From: Chloroflexota bacterium
Lineage (GTDB): Bacteria; Chloroflexota; Limnocylindria; QHBO01
Assembly: GCA_040902225.1 (NCBI GenBank)
Contig: JBBDXT010000002.1
Coordinates: 218,036-282,035, forward strand
Direction: 5' to 3'
Length of the DNA: 64,000 nt
How positions within the stretch are numbered: position 1 is the stretch's first letter; every line of letters starts with the position of its first letter. The notes beneath the pieces are model-generated. The model saw only the letters and a list, made by a program, of their open reading frames with translations. It was not told the origin of the DNA and did no database searches. Below, piece after piece: positions 50,912-59,982 of this stretch. The translations under genes and the position numbers were made by a program.

Positions 50912-51077
50912 TTCGACGAGTTCTCCCGGATGAATGACGTTGGTGGGCGATTCGGCGCCCGATGAACGTCAACAGAACGGGGAGGGGGGTCGGCGATTAC
51001 GCGCGGCAGGCAGGCAGAAGTACCGGTGCGGGGAGGTACTTCGGGCGCGCGGCAGGATTCTCGCGGCGGGTCGCATG

Positions 51078-51235
51078 TGCATCCGGTGTGCACAACGGAC
51101 AAGAACGGCCGCTCGGAGGCCATGCAGGAGCCGAGTCTCCGGCCAACTTGACGCAGATGCACGCTGGGTGAGCACTGCAGTGAGGCGGGCGATGGGGGCG
51201 GCCCGTGCTTGGTCGTTATGCACGCTCAGCGTGCA
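51078..51235. repeat. GTGCAC palindrome cluster 2 (three copies)
   Basis: Copies at 51078-51092 (TGCATCCGGTGTGCA), 51158-51174 (TGCACGCTGGGTGAGCA) and 51219-51235 (TGCACGCTCAGCGTGCA) in the 406-bp divergent gap 50912-51317. Apart from these and the 51231 tandem repeat, no gene is seen in this gap. Confidence 0.6.
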
Positions 51236-51296
51236 CGCGTCGGCAGCCCGCGGTGCACGCGTCGGCAGCCCGCGGTGCACGCGTCGGCAGCCCGTG
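51231..51296. repeat. Three tandem 22-bp repeats
   Basis: Units start GTGCACGCGTCGGC at 51231, 51253 and 51275; the third differs in its penultimate base. They continue from the last GTGCAC palindrome and end 9 bp before the -10 of the histidine-phosphatase gene. Confidence 0.8.
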
Positions 51297-51304
51297 GCGG
51301 CTCG

Positions 51305-51310
51305 TACACT
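51305..51310 (+). promoter_or_regulatory. -10 element, leaderless start
   Basis: TACACT, 7 nt (CCGCGTC), then the ATG at 51318; directly abuts the tandem repeats. Confidence 0.45.
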
Positions 51311-51317
51311 CCGCGTC

Positions 51318-51926
51318 ATGGCTCGCCTCCCTACCCTGGAGATCGTCCTCGTCCGCCACGCAGAGGCGGAACCGATCGGTACGCCGCCCTGGGAGGTCGA
51401 CGACGACCAGCGGCCACTGACGGCGAAGGGCCTGCGCGACGCCGATGAGCTCGCGTTCGAGCTCGACCCGTACCACTTCGACGCGGTCTATTCGAGCCCG
51501 TACCCGCGCTCCATGCAGACGGTCGCGCCGACCGCCGCGCGGCGCTCGCTGGAGGTGCAGCTGCTCGACGACCTGCGCGAGCGCCGCCTGGTTTCGTCGC
51601 CGAGCGACGACTGGGCCGATCTCCTCGCCCGTGGCTGGGCCGACCCGGACTTCGCGGCGCCCGGCGCCGAGACCGGCCGTGAGGCGCAGCTCCGCGGGCT
51701 GCGAGCGCTCGACCTGCTGCGGGCCCGGCACGCGCTCGGCGGGCGGCTGCTGGTCGGCAGCCACGGCAACGTCATCTCGCTCATCCTCCAATCGCTCGAG
51801 CCGGGCGTGGACCATGCCTTCCACGTGTCGATGCCGAACCCGGCGATCTTCCATCTCGAGCACGACGGGATCGGCTGGCGCGTGATGGGCGGCCACGGCT
51901 TCGCGGCGATCGAGCAAGGGGACTAG
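51318..51926 (+). CDS. Histidine phosphatase family protein (SixA/phosphoglycerate-mutase-like)
   Basis: 202 aa from the ATG at 51318. EIVLVRHAEAEP is the RHG-type catalytic loop (phosphorylated His), PLTAKGLRDADELA and VYSSPYPRSMQT supply the Arg residues, and LVGSHGNVISLIL the second His. Acts as a cytosolic phosphatase on a small molecule or phosphoprotein. Probably leaderless; the upstream frame to 50934 is not coding. Confidence 0.92.
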   Translation: MARLPTLEIVLVRHAEAEPIGTPPWEVDDDQRPLTAKGLRDADELAFELDPYHFDAVYSSPYPRSMQTVAPTAARRSLEVQLLDDLRERRLVSSPSDDWADLLARGWADPDFAAPGAETGREAQLRGLRALDLLRARHALGGRLLVGSHGNVISLILQSLEPGVDHAFHVSMPNPAIFHLEHDGIGWRVMGGHGFAAIEQGD

Positions 51927-51990
51927 GACGCGAACCGGGGCAGGTGCATCGGTGTACAGGAAGCATCAGAATCACTTCGAGGAGAGACCG

Positions 51991-52605
51991 ATGATTCGCA
52001 GCCTGCTCGTCCCGCTCCTGGGGAGCGCTCTGCTCCTGGCCGCCACCGCGGGAAGCGCTCTCGCCAAGTGCGAGGAGACCGTAGATCCGAAGCCCGCGAA
52101 GTGCTCGATGATCGTGGCCGTCCTGGACGTCGGCGGGGTGCCGCAGGCCGGCACCAGCCAGTCCGTCGACATCTATCTCTCGCAGGGTGAGCAGCCCTTC
52201 GTGGCACAGACGGTCGTCCTCATCCTCACCAGCAACTCGGACGGGTCGAGGTTGACGGTGCCGGCCACTGCCGCCAGCGAGCCCGGCCGATGGACCGCTG
52301 AGCTGCTTCTGCCCGACGAGGGCAGCTGGGGCGTCTCTGCGAAGCTCGAATACGTCATCGGACAGCCATTCGAAGTCGCGGTCAGCACCGATTGGGGCGG
52401 CGTCCTCCCTGCCCGAGCTCCGGAAACCCCTCCGGTGACGGCGCCTCCGGTAGCGCCGGCTTCGCCCGTGCTGCCGGTTGCGCTGGTGCTCGGGGGCCTG
52501 GCAGGGGCTGCGCTGGCGGGCCAGGTGATCCGCAACCGGTCGCGACGCCGGACGGCTGGCGCGGGGGTGGCGGCTGGCAGCGCGGCAACGGTGGATCGAG
52601 CCTAG
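51991..52605 (+). CDS. Secreted, C-terminally anchored protein
   Basis: 204 aa from the ATG at 51991 (GGAGAG ribosome site; an in-frame start exists at 51952). A signal peptide ends ATAGSALA before KC; a beta-sandwich-like domain (VDIYLSQGEQPFVAQTVVLI, PGRWTAELLLPDEGSWGV) is followed by a Pro/Ala linker and a C-terminal membrane helix (LPVALVLGGLAGAALAGQVI) with an Arg-rich tail. Resembles CopC/YtkA-like surface proteins in outline, not assigned. Confidence 0.75.
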   Translation: MIRSLLVPLLGSALLLAATAGSALAKCEETVDPKPAKCSMIVAVLDVGGVPQAGTSQSVDIYLSQGEQPFVAQTVVLILTSNSDGSRLTVPATAASEPGRWTAELLLPDEGSWGVSAKLEYVIGQPFEVAVSTDWGGVLPARAPETPPVTAPPVAPASPVLPVALVLGGLAGAALAGQVIRNRSRRRTAGAGVAAGSAATVDRA

Positions 52606-52621
52606 GCTGAGCACCAGGAGG

Positions 52622-52641
52622 GCCGGCCCTGCTGGGCCGGC
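52622..52641. terminator. Bidirectional terminator
   Basis: Perfect 8-bp stem GCCGGCCC / GGGCCGGC with a TGCT loop followed by TCTTCGTTC, in the 43-bp gap between two convergent genes. Confidence 0.65.
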
Positions 52642-52648
52642 TCTTCGT

Positions 52649-55600
52649 TCATGCCGAGGGGACGCGGCTCCGGGATGAGGCGGGTGTGGCGGTGACCGCA
52701 GCCTCGTCCGAGAGCGGAACGAATGCGGCGTGTAGGTCGGCCAGCATGGGAGCGGCTCCGCGCTCGGTGAAGAAGGCTTCGGCGGCCTTCTCCGCCGCGG
52801 CCGCCTCCGCGTCACGTCCCCCGGCGAGCAGGCCCCAGATCAGCCCGGTGAGCGCCTCGCTGAGGAGATCCCCACCCTCGCGGAAGAGGCCCAGCGCACG
52901 ACGGAACCCCGCTCGCGCCTCGTCGAGCCGACCGCTTCGCGCCGCCTGGCCAGCCTCGGCGGCAGCGAATGACGCGGCCGCGATGCGTCCACCACGGGCA
53001 AAGTCGTCGAGCGCTGTGATGGCGGCAGCGAGTTCCCCTGGCAGCGCGCCTGCCATGGCCGCCAACGAAGCGAAATGAGGGCCGTCGTGGCTGAAGTTCT
53101 GGTCCCGTCCCGCGTCGAGACCGCGTCGGGCAGATCGCACCCAGTCGCCCCGGAAGAAGGCGACGCGCGACTCGGTCATGGCTTCGCTGGAGGTCACGAG
53201 CAAGCTGTCGAGCTGCTGCGCGGCGCTGGCGGCTCGGGCCAGCTGTGCATCGGCTTCACGCTGGTCACCGCGCGCTGCGGCCAGCGACGCGCGAGCCTCG
53301 GCGAAGGACACCTGGTAGAACGCATGGAGTGGCTCGGCATCCTCGATTGCCGCCATCTCATCCATCCACGCGCCCCACTCTCCCGTGTGTGGAGAGTTAA
53401 TCGCCATGTTGTAGACGAACTGCTGCACGAAGCCCGCGCCGCCAAGTCGGACTGACTGCTCGTATCCCTCGCGCAGGAGGACCATCGCCTCGTTCAGATC
53501 GTCCACCTCGATGGCGCCGAGCAGGTTATTTCGTGCGCGCAGCGCGCTGACGGCAAGTCCGTGGCGCTCCGCCTCGGCGATTGCCCCGCGCAGGGTGGCG
53601 ACCGCCTCGGTCATCCGCCCGGCGTTCTCCAGCGCGGTCCCCTTGTTGATGAGGGCCTCGACCACGGGGAGCACGAGCCCGTGGCGGCCCGAGAGCTCCA
53701 GCGAGCGGTCGGCCGTCGCGATCGCCTCCTCGTCGCGGTTCATCATCATGTAGACCCGCGACAGCTCCGCCAGCAGGGCCGCGAACTCGGGCGAGTCGGC
53801 GATCGGCTCGCCGTCGCGCAGCCCCTCCTCGAATGTGACGACCGCCTGCGGCTCGAGCTTGGCCGAGGTCTGGTGGCGGCCGAGCCAGGTCGTGGCGCGC
53901 ACCAGGCCGGGCAGGTCGCCGAGCGAACGGTAGAGCTCCCGTGCGGCGCTGGCATGCTCGATGGCACGATCCATGTCGAAGGTGCTCTCCCCCGACTCGG
54001 TGGCGCGCAGATGAAGGACCGCCTGCTCGGCCGGATCGGACGTCACGGTGATCGCCTGCTCGAAGTAGCCGCGCGCCTGGCGGTGCGAGTTGAGCGCTGC
54101 AGCGCGCTCGGCCGCGGCCTGGAGCGCAATCCGGGCCTGGGCCGCCAGCGCATCGGCCTCGGCGCCGGCCTTCGAGGCCTGGTAGGCCGCGAAGTAGTGG
54201 CTGGCCAGCACGCCGGCCAGCTCGTCGACGCCGAGCGACTCGACGTGGCGGGCGGCGGCCATGTGCCGGACCCGACGGTCCGCACGCGCCAGCGAGGCGT
54301 AGGCGACCTCGCGCACGAGCGCCTGCACGAACCCGTATTGACCGCGCTCCGGCGATCGCGGGTCCTGGTCGAGCGCGAGCAGCTGCCGTCGTACGAGGCG
54401 CTCGAGCCGCTCCGTCAGCGCGGCTGGCTCCTCACCTGCCACGGCCGCAAGCGCGTCGAGGGTGAAGGTCTGGCCAAGGACCGATGCGTCCTGCAGCAGC
54501 GCGCGGTCCTCCGGCCGGTTCGCGTCGAGACGGCTGGCGATCAGCGCATGGAGCGTCTCCGCCACCCCGAGCGAGGCGAGGTTTCCGGTGAGACGGTAGC
54601 GGCCGTCGTCGGGCACGATCAGCTCGCGGTCGAGGAGCATCCGCACCGTCTCCACCGCGTAGAGCGGGATCCCCTCGGCGCGCCCCACGATCGAGCGCAG
54701 CGCCGCGGGCGGGAGTCCCGGCACGAGCCCCTCCAGCATCTCGCCGATCTCCGCGTCCGCCAGCGGCTCGAGGTTGAGGCGCGTGAGCGTCCGGACGCCG
54801 CTCCCCCAGTCGGGCCGCCGCTCGGCCAGCTCCGGGCGCGCCAGCGCCACGACGAAGATCGGTGCCGTTCGGGCCCAGGCGAGCAGGTTCTCGACGAAGT
54901 CGAGCATCCCCTGGTCGGCCCATTGCAGGTCGGTGAAGATGAGGACCACCGGCGCCTGCTCGGACATCCGCTCGAAGAGGGTGCGCCACGCCGCGAACAG
55001 CTCCTCGCGGCTCTCGGCCGGCAGCTGCTCGATCCCCAGCAGGCCGGCCAGGCGCGGCGCGATCCAGCGCCGCTCCCCGGCGTCGGGCACGAACTGCTCC
55101 AGCGTCGCGTTCAAGCGGCTGCGGATCGTGGCCTCGTCGTCTCCCTCACCGATGCCGGCGCGCCCCCGCACCATCTCGACCAGCGCCCAGTAGCTGATCC
55201 CCTCCCCGTAGGCCGGGGAGCGGCCCTGGTGCCACCACACAGTTTCGACGACGCCGTCGAGGTACTTCTCGAATTCCCAGGCCAGCCTTGACTTGCCGAT
55301 GCCGGCCTGCCCGATGACGCTGATCAGCCGCGACTTGCGCTCGCGGACGGTGGCGTCGAAGAGGTCCTTGAGCAGTCGCAGCTCGTCCTCGCGGCCCACG
55401 AATGGCGGCTCGAGCAGCTCGCTCCGGCCCGATCCACCGCGCCGTGCCACCACGGCGATCGCGCGCCAGGCGGGGATCGGGCTGGCCTTGCCCCTGAGGG
55501 CCTGCTCGCCGGCCGGCTCGAACGAGATGGCGTTGGACGTGGCGCGGTAGGTCGCCTCGCCCACCAGCAGGGTGCCGGGAGCGGCGGCCGACTGGAGGCG

Positions 55601-56191
55601 GCTCGCGGTGTTGACCATGTCACCGGCGATCAGTCCCTGGTTGACGGCGCCGATCGTCACCGCCGCCTCTCCCGTCAGCACCCCTGCGCGGGCCTGGATC
55701 GGGTGCTGTTCGTCACCCAGGCTCGGGACCGCCGCGATGATCTCCATGGCCGCGCGGACCGCGCGCTCGGCATCGTCCTCGTGGGCTGTGGGCGCTCCCC
55801 AGACCGCCATCACCGCATCGCCGATGAACTTCTCCAGCGTCCCGCCGTGCCGCTCGACCGCCGCGCGCGCCATCTCGAAGTAGCGGGTCAGCAGCTCGCG
55901 CGTCTCCTCCGCATCGCGTCCCTCGGAGGCGGTCGTGAAGCCGACCAGGTCGGCGAACATGACCGACACCAGCCGCCGCTCGGCACTTGGCTCGGCGCTT
56001 GCCTTGGGTGCGGCCGCTGCATCGGCCTGCATGGGTGATCCGCATTCGCCGCAGAACTTGACCGATGGTGCGTTGAGGGTCCCGCATACGGCGCAGGCCA
56101 CGCCGAGCCCGTGGCCGCACTCCGAGCAGAACTTGCGGCCGGCGTCGTTGGGCGTGCCGCAGTTCGCGCAGATGACCGGGGCGAGATCCAT
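52649..56191 (-). CDS. Class III nucleotidyl cyclase - AAA ATPase - TPR signalling protein
   Basis: 1180 aa from the ATG at 56191 (a GTG upstream would run into a repeat). Order: two zinc ribbons (CANCGTPN..CSECG and CAVCGTLN..CGECG, residues 8-50); cyclase homology domain (VSVMFADLVGFTTASEGRDA, EKFIGDAVMAVWGAPTA) at about 70-230; an ORC/AAA ATPase with Walker A VIGQAGIGKSRLAWEF near 305; then about 700 residues of TPR-like helices. This is the adenylate-cyclase-AAA-TPR family common in Chloroflexota and actinobacteria; it makes cAMP or cGMP, or acts as a nucleotide-gated signalling hub. Confidence 0.92.
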   Translation of the reverse strand: MDLAPVICANCGTPNDAGRKFCSECGHGLGVACAVCGTLNAPSVKFCGECGSPMQADAAAAPKASAEPSAERRLVSVMFADLVGFTTASEGRDAEETRELLTRYFEMARAAVERHGGTLEKFIGDAVMAVWGAPTAHEDDAERAVRAAMEIIAAVPSLGDEQHPIQARAGVLTGEAAVTIGAVNQGLIAGDMVNTASRLQSAAAPGTLLVGEATYRATSNAISFEPAGEQALRGKASPIPAWRAIAVVARRGGSGRSELLEPPFVGREDELRLLKDLFDATVRERKSRLISVIGQAGIGKSRLAWEFEKYLDGVVETVWWHQGRSPAYGEGISYWALVEMVRGRAGIGEGDDEATIRSRLNATLEQFVPDAGERRWIAPRLAGLLGIEQLPAESREELFAAWRTLFERMSEQAPVVLIFTDLQWADQGMLDFVENLLAWARTAPIFVVALARPELAERRPDWGSGVRTLTRLNLEPLADAEIGEMLEGLVPGLPPAALRSIVGRAEGIPLYAVETVRMLLDRELIVPDDGRYRLTGNLASLGVAETLHALIASRLDANRPEDRALLQDASVLGQTFTLDALAAVAGEEPAALTERLERLVRRQLLALDQDPRSPERGQYGFVQALVREVAYASLARADRRVRHMAAARHVESLGVDELAGVLASHYFAAYQASKAGAEADALAAQARIALQAAAERAAALNSHRQARGYFEQAITVTSDPAEQAVLHLRATESGESTFDMDRAIEHASAARELYRSLGDLPGLVRATTWLGRHQTSAKLEPQAVVTFEEGLRDGEPIADSPEFAALLAELSRVYMMMNRDEEAIATADRSLELSGRHGLVLPVVEALINKGTALENAGRMTEAVATLRGAIAEAERHGLAVSALRARNNLLGAIEVDDLNEAMVLLREGYEQSVRLGGAGFVQQFVYNMAINSPHTGEWGAWMDEMAAIEDAEPLHAFYQVSFAEARASLAAARGDQREADAQLARAASAAQQLDSLLVTSSEAMTESRVAFFRGDWVRSARRGLDAGRDQNFSHDGPHFASLAAMAGALPGELAAAITALDDFARGGRIAAASFAAAEAGQAARSGRLDEARAGFRRALGLFREGGDLLSEALTGLIWGLLAGGRDAEAAAAEKAAEAFFTERGAAPMLADLHAAFVPLSDEAAVTATPASSRSRVPSA

Positions 56192-56249
56192 GAGGGGAGA
56201 CCTTACCGAACGACGGCCTCCCTGGGAAGTGCCGCTGCTTGGGTCCGTG

Positions 56250-56397
56250 TACACCCGGCGTGCACAAACGGGAACTACGGCCAGGATACAGCCGCTTGTT
56301 CCTCTCCCTGCTCAAGGGGCGTGCGGCAGCGGCAAGTTCACGACCCAAACGGGTGGGGCCGGGCCTCTTCTTGCCAGTTGTGCACACCCGGTGTGCG
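56250..56397. repeat. GTGCAC palindrome cluster 3 (two copies)
   Basis: Copies at 56250-56264 (TACACCCGGCGTGCA) and 56381-56397 (TGCACACCCGGTGTGCG) in the 228-bp gap upstream of the cyclase gene. No gene is seen in the gap. Confidence 0.6.
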
Positions 56398-56419
56398 CGG
56401 CGAGCCGCGGCGCGCAGGG

Positions 56420-57343
56420 CTAGGGCTCGTCGATCCCCTCGAAGAGGGACGACTCGCGCAGGCCGGGCGCGATTCCGCGGTGCGGCCAGCGGGTCAGCAC
56501 GAAGCTTTCCGGGGAGAGGATGCGCGACGCGAGGTCATCCGGCATGTCGAGCAGCCAGCCGAAGTCCTGGCGCTGGGTCTTGTGGCAGTCCATCGCGGCC
56601 AACTTGGCGCCAGACCAGGCCTCGACATCCACGAAGGCCGTGATCTCGGCCTCGGGCACGCCGAATGACTCCTCCTCAGCGGACTCCGACGACTCTTCCC
56701 CCTCTGCATCGAGGTCCCACGGCAGCTTGAGGCCGCGCTCCTTCATCTCGACCATCACCGCGAACCATCGGTCCCGGTTGAACGCGATCTCATAGAACTT
56801 GGCGACCGACCAGGCCGGTCCGGCGGCGTCGAAGCGCGACGAGTCGGCGGCCGCCTGCAGGGCGGAGACCGCCACCTTGTGGGCATTGATGTGGTCGGGG
56901 TGGCCGTAGTTCCCCTTGGCGTCGTAGGTCACCAGCACCGCCGGCTGGGCCGCGCGAATGACCGACACCAGCTTCCCGCAGGCCTCGTCCAGGTCCGCCT
57001 GCCAGAACGCGTCCGGGTGCGCGTTTGCCTCGGAATCCATCATGCCGCTGTCGCGGTAGCCGAGCCGATGCACCTGAAGCTCGCCCGGGCCACCGTCCCG
57101 CAGCGCGGCAACCGAGCAGTCCAGCTCTGCCGTGCGGATCTCGCGCATCCGCGGTGTCGCCTCTTCGGGGTCCAGCGAGGGATCGTGGATCTCGCCCTCC
57201 TCGCCTCCGGTGCACACCACCAGGTCGACGCGACGCCCCTCCGCGATGGAGCGGGCGATCAGGCCGCCGGTGGCGAAGCACTCGTCGTCGGGATGGGCAT
57301 GCACCAGCAGCAGTCCGGCGGGTCGCGCCGGCTCACGCGACAT
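56420..57343 (-). CDS. LmbE/PIG-L family deacetylase (Mca/MshB-like)
   Basis: 307 aa. VHAHPDDECFATGGLIARS (zinc-binding H-P-D-D) and GNYGHPDHINAHKVAVSAL (third zinc His) define the family, which removes N-acetyl or amide groups from sugar-containing substrates; the EIHDPSLDPEEATPRMREIR region is typical of Mca/MshB-like proteins acting on mycothiol-type conjugates, though the substrate here is unknown. A charged insertion (EGEESSESAEEESFG) is unusual. Last gene of the 60902-56420 operon, overlapping patatin by 11 bp. Confidence 0.88.
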   Translation of the reverse strand: MSREPARPAGLLLVHAHPDDECFATGGLIARSIAEGRRVDLVVCTGGEEGEIHDPSLDPEEATPRMREIRTAELDCSVAALRDGGPGELQVHRLGYRDSGMMDSEANAHPDAFWQADLDEACGKLVSVIRAAQPAVLVTYDAKGNYGHPDHINAHKVAVSALQAAADSSRFDAAGPAWSVAKFYEIAFNRDRWFAVMVEMKERGLKLPWDLDAEGEESSESAEEESFGVPEAEITAFVDVEAWSGAKLAAMDCHKTQRQDFGWLLDMPDDLASRILSPESFVLTRWPHRGIAPGLRESSLFEGIDEP

Positions 57344-58178
57344 GACGCTCCGGCGCGTAACCAGCCTGCAGGAGTGTGGCCTGGGCGTCGCGATAGCCGA
57401 GCTCGACCATCCGGGCCACGCGGCCGAACTGCAGGCCCGAGGTGAGACCCAGCCGCGGCCGGATCATCAGGTCGGGCTCCTCGACGTGCACCGGGTCTGC
57501 CCAGCGCGTTGCCAGGAGCGCGGCGTAGCGGCGGGCGGTGAGCGCATCCGCCGGGCTCCCCGTCCCCAGGCGACCGCCCAGGCGGCGGAGCAGCGTGGCG
57601 ACCGGCGGCGATGCGAGCAGGCCCGGCTTGGGAATGTCGATCCAGACGCCGATCACCGGCGCCGTCGAGAGGCTGCGCGCGAGGCTGACCGGCACCGACT
57701 CCCACGGACCGGCGTCGCACCAGACGGCGCCTTCGACGGCCGTGGGCGGGAACACGAGCGGCACCGCGATGCTGCGCTCCAGCGCGTCGAGCAGTCGACC
57801 CGAGGTGATCGCTGCCGGCCGCCCAGCGACCAGGTCGTAGGCAGACACCGCGAGCGGCAACGGCAGCTCCTCGATCCACGGATCGCCCAGGATCGGTCGC
57901 AGGTGCTCGAGCAGCGGCCGCGGATCGAAGAGGGCGAGCCGCCCGCCGCGGCCCACGGCACGCGAGACGGAGAACTGCCCGGCAAGGCGTTCCATCTCGC
58001 GGGGCGCTACGCCGGCGGCGATCCCGGCGCCCACGATCGCACCCATGCTGGTGCCCACCACCAGGCCCGGGCGCAGCCCGGCGTCATCGAGCGCCCGCGC
58101 CACGCCGATGTGCGCCCACCCCCGGCCGCCGCCACCGCCGAGCGCCAGGGTGAACCCGGACTGCAGCACCCGCGTCAT
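57333..58178 (-). CDS. Patatin-like phospholipase (RssA type)
   Basis: 281 aa from the ATG at 58178, which overlaps the DUF971 stop (ATGA). Oxyanion loop LGGGGGRGWAHIGVARAL, nucleophile Ser in VVGTSMGAIVGAG, and CDAGPWESVPV with the dyad Asp (DG/A-G). A Ser-Asp lipid acyl hydrolase in the cytosol or at the membrane. Confidence 0.9.
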   Translation of the reverse strand: MTRVLQSGFTLALGGGGGRGWAHIGVARALDDAGLRPGLVVGTSMGAIVGAGIAAGVAPREMERLAGQFSVSRAVGRGGRLALFDPRPLLEHLRPILGDPWIEELPLPLAVSAYDLVAGRPAAITSGRLLDALERSIAVPLVFPPTAVEGAVWCDAGPWESVPVSLARSLSTAPVIGVWIDIPKPGLLASPPVATLLRRLGGRLGTGSPADALTARRYAALLATRWADPVHVEEPDLMIRPRLGLTSGLQFGRVARMVELGYRDAQATLLQAGYAPERHVA

Positions 58179-58504
58179 CGGGCGAGGTGCTCCTCGCACT
58201 GGCACAGCTCGCGCAGCTTGGTGTACGTGAAGAGGCCCGTGTCATGGCCATCGGCCCAGATCGGCGCCAGGGCGTATCGGCCGATCCATTTCACCCGCTC
58301 CATGGTCGTCTGCTGCTCGCTGAAGACCATGTCGAGGGTCACGATGCCGGGCATATTCCCCTCGCCCGAGCAGAGCGCGCAGGGGCAGGCGCGACGCAGG
58401 TCGGTCCAGCGCCACTCGCCCAGGTGGCCGTCATCCCAGCGGATGCGCATCAGGCGGGCGGTGTCGTCCAGCTCGACGGCGATGGGGTTGATGATCTGCT
58501 GCAT
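58175..58504 (-). CDS. DUF971 protein (BBOX N-terminal-like)
   Basis: 109 aa from the ATG at 58504, sharing one base with the upstream stop (TGATG). ARLMRIRWDDGHLGEWRWTD, LRRACPCALC and RYALAPIWADGHDTGLFTY are diagnostic of DUF971, the N-terminal domain of gamma-butyrobetaine hydroxylases that occurs alone in bacteria, possibly binding zinc or Fe-S via CPCALC. Confidence 0.88.
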   Translation of the reverse strand: MQQIINPIAVELDDTARLMRIRWDDGHLGEWRWTDLRRACPCALCSGEGNMPGIVTLDMVFSEQQTTMERVKWIGRYALAPIWADGHDTGLFTYTKLRELCQCEEHLAR

Positions 58505-59982
58505 CAGGGGACCCACGACTGCAGCACGCCCAGCCACTCCGCGCCGAACGAGGCGCCGTTGCTGGTGAGCGGCGACGGGGCCATGCCGTCGACCAGGTCC
58601 CAGACGTAGAGGTTCTGCCGCACCCCGCCGCCCACGAGGACGCCGACGGTGAAGACGACTGCGTTCTTGGTGCCCGCCCAGCGGAGGTGGCTGACCAGCC
58701 CGGTGATCTTGACCGATGCCTGGGCAACATCGTCATGCCCCGCCAGGGTGAGGGTGGTGATACCTGACGCTTCGCTCACCTTGACCTGCAGCCGCTGGTC
58801 CGGCGACCAGAGCGTCGGCTGGGCGTCCACCTCCGTGTAGCTCCCGTCGGCCGGATCGATGCGGTAGGTCTTGCTCGGCTCGGCCAGGATCCACGCCACC
58901 ACGTAGCCGTCGACCGTTGCCCACAGGCGCGCGACGCCGCCGTTGTCGGCGAACTGCGCCTCCCGCAGGGCGGGGTCCTTGATGATCTCGGGGTGCGGGT
59001 ACGTGATCGTGGTCATGATCTCGGTCGCCCCGATTTCGAAGTCGATGCGCAGCACCTCGGCCCGATCGCTGGTCGCGCCCTCCACGACGCGCAGGCCGTA
59101 GAGCGTGGTCGAGTCGTCGGCGAAGACGATCGCGTCGACCGGGTCGGTCAGGGTGCGCAGCTCCTGCCCTGGCACGACCGCAACCGCCCGCCCCGAGATG
59201 ATCGCGGCGCCGACACGCCCATCGGGGGCCCATGCGTACTTGCCGACCCCGTTGGCATCCTCCGCCAGCACCACCGGGTCGGCGGTGGTGGAGAAGTCGC
59301 GGCGCGAGAGGCGGATCGGCGACGCGGCGGAGGCGCGGCCCAGGTAGGTCATCTCGAGCGGGCCGAAGACAGGCTCTGGCGTGGCCGAGGGCCCGGTCGA
59401 CGGCTCGATCGACGCCGAGGCAGCTGGGCCTTCACTGACGCTGGCCTGGACCGATGCCGAGGCCGAGGCCGAAGCCGAGGGGCTCGGCAGGCCGGAGACT
59501 CCCTCGGGCCCGATGAAGATGAGCGCCATCAGCACGACCACGATCCCCGTCAGGGCCAGCAGCAGGCCGATCAGCCACGGGACCGCCTGCTCCGCGGTCG
59601 TCGGCCGGCGGCGATCGCCGTCACGCTTGGGGTCCCAGTCGTCGGAGTCGCCGAGCGAGGTCGTCGACGGCGCGGCCTCGGTATCGGGGCTCGGCAGGTC
59701 GCCCTCCTGCTCCGCCTCCTGGGCCAGCTCCGGTTCTGGCTCGGGCTCCGGTTCTGGCTCGGGCTCCGGTTCAGGCTCCGGCTCCGGTTCAGGCTCCGGC
59801 TCCGGCTCCGGCTCTGGCTCGGGCTCCGGTTCCGCAATCGGTTGGCGCTCGGGTTCCAGCTCGGGTTCCAGCGCGGGGGGTTCGTACCACCGCGGTCGCC
59901 ACGGCTCGGACGGGGGCTCCTGATCGGGCTCTCGAGGGACGTCACGCTCTGGCCAGCGTGGCCCTTCGTCGAAGCCGCTCAT
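58504..59982 (-). CDS. Single-span membrane protein with EP-repeat tail and beta-propeller-like domain
   Basis: 492 aa. The cytosolic N-terminus is dominated by Glu-Pro dipeptides (about residues 48-85), followed by one membrane helix ([20 protein letters not shown]), a Ser/Ala/Val linker and a C-terminal beta-rich domain ([28 protein letters not shown]-type blades such as [17 protein letters not shown]) resembling TolB/WD propellers. Function unknown; perhaps an envelope sensor. Overlaps neighbours by 4 and 1 bp. Confidence 0.75.
   Translation of the reverse strand: MSGFDEGPRWPERDVPREPDQEPPSEPWRPRWYEPPALEPELEPERQPIAEPEPEPEPEPEPEPEPEPEPEPEPEPEPEPEPEPELAQEAEQEGDLPSPDTEAAPSTTSLGDSDDWDPKRDGDRRRPTTAEQAVPWLIGLLLALTGIVVVLMALIFIGPEGVSGLPSPSASASASASVQASVSEGPAASASIEPSTGPSATPEPVFGPLEMTYLGRASAASPIRLSRRDFSTTADPVVLAEDANGVGKYAWAPDGRVGAAIISGRAVAVVPGQELRTLTDPVDAIVFADDSTTLYGLRVVEGATSDRAEVLRIDFEIGATEIMTTITYPHPEIIKDPALREAQFADNGGVARLWATVDGYVVAWILAEPSKTYRIDPADGSYTEVDAQPTLWSPDQRLQVKVSEASGITTLTLAGHDDVAQASVKITGLVSHLRWAGTKNAVVFTVGVLVGGGVRQNLYVWDLVDGMAPSPLTSNGASFGAEWLGVLQSWVP
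59728..59838 (-). repeat. Hexamer/12-mer repeat coding Glu-Pro
   Basis: Alternating GGCTCC / GGTTCT / GGCTCG hexamers on the plus strand encode the EP tail of the membrane protein. Prone to slippage. Confidence 0.75.

Noticed and set aside
51231-51296. Tandem repeats as a CRISPR array
   Set aside because: Repeats are contiguous without spacers and no cas genes are nearby.
53561-55291. 576-aa open frame on the plus strand
   Set aside because: It mirrors the cyclase-AAA-TPR gene; high GC produces long antisense frames. Composition is Arg/His/Gly-rich with no motif.
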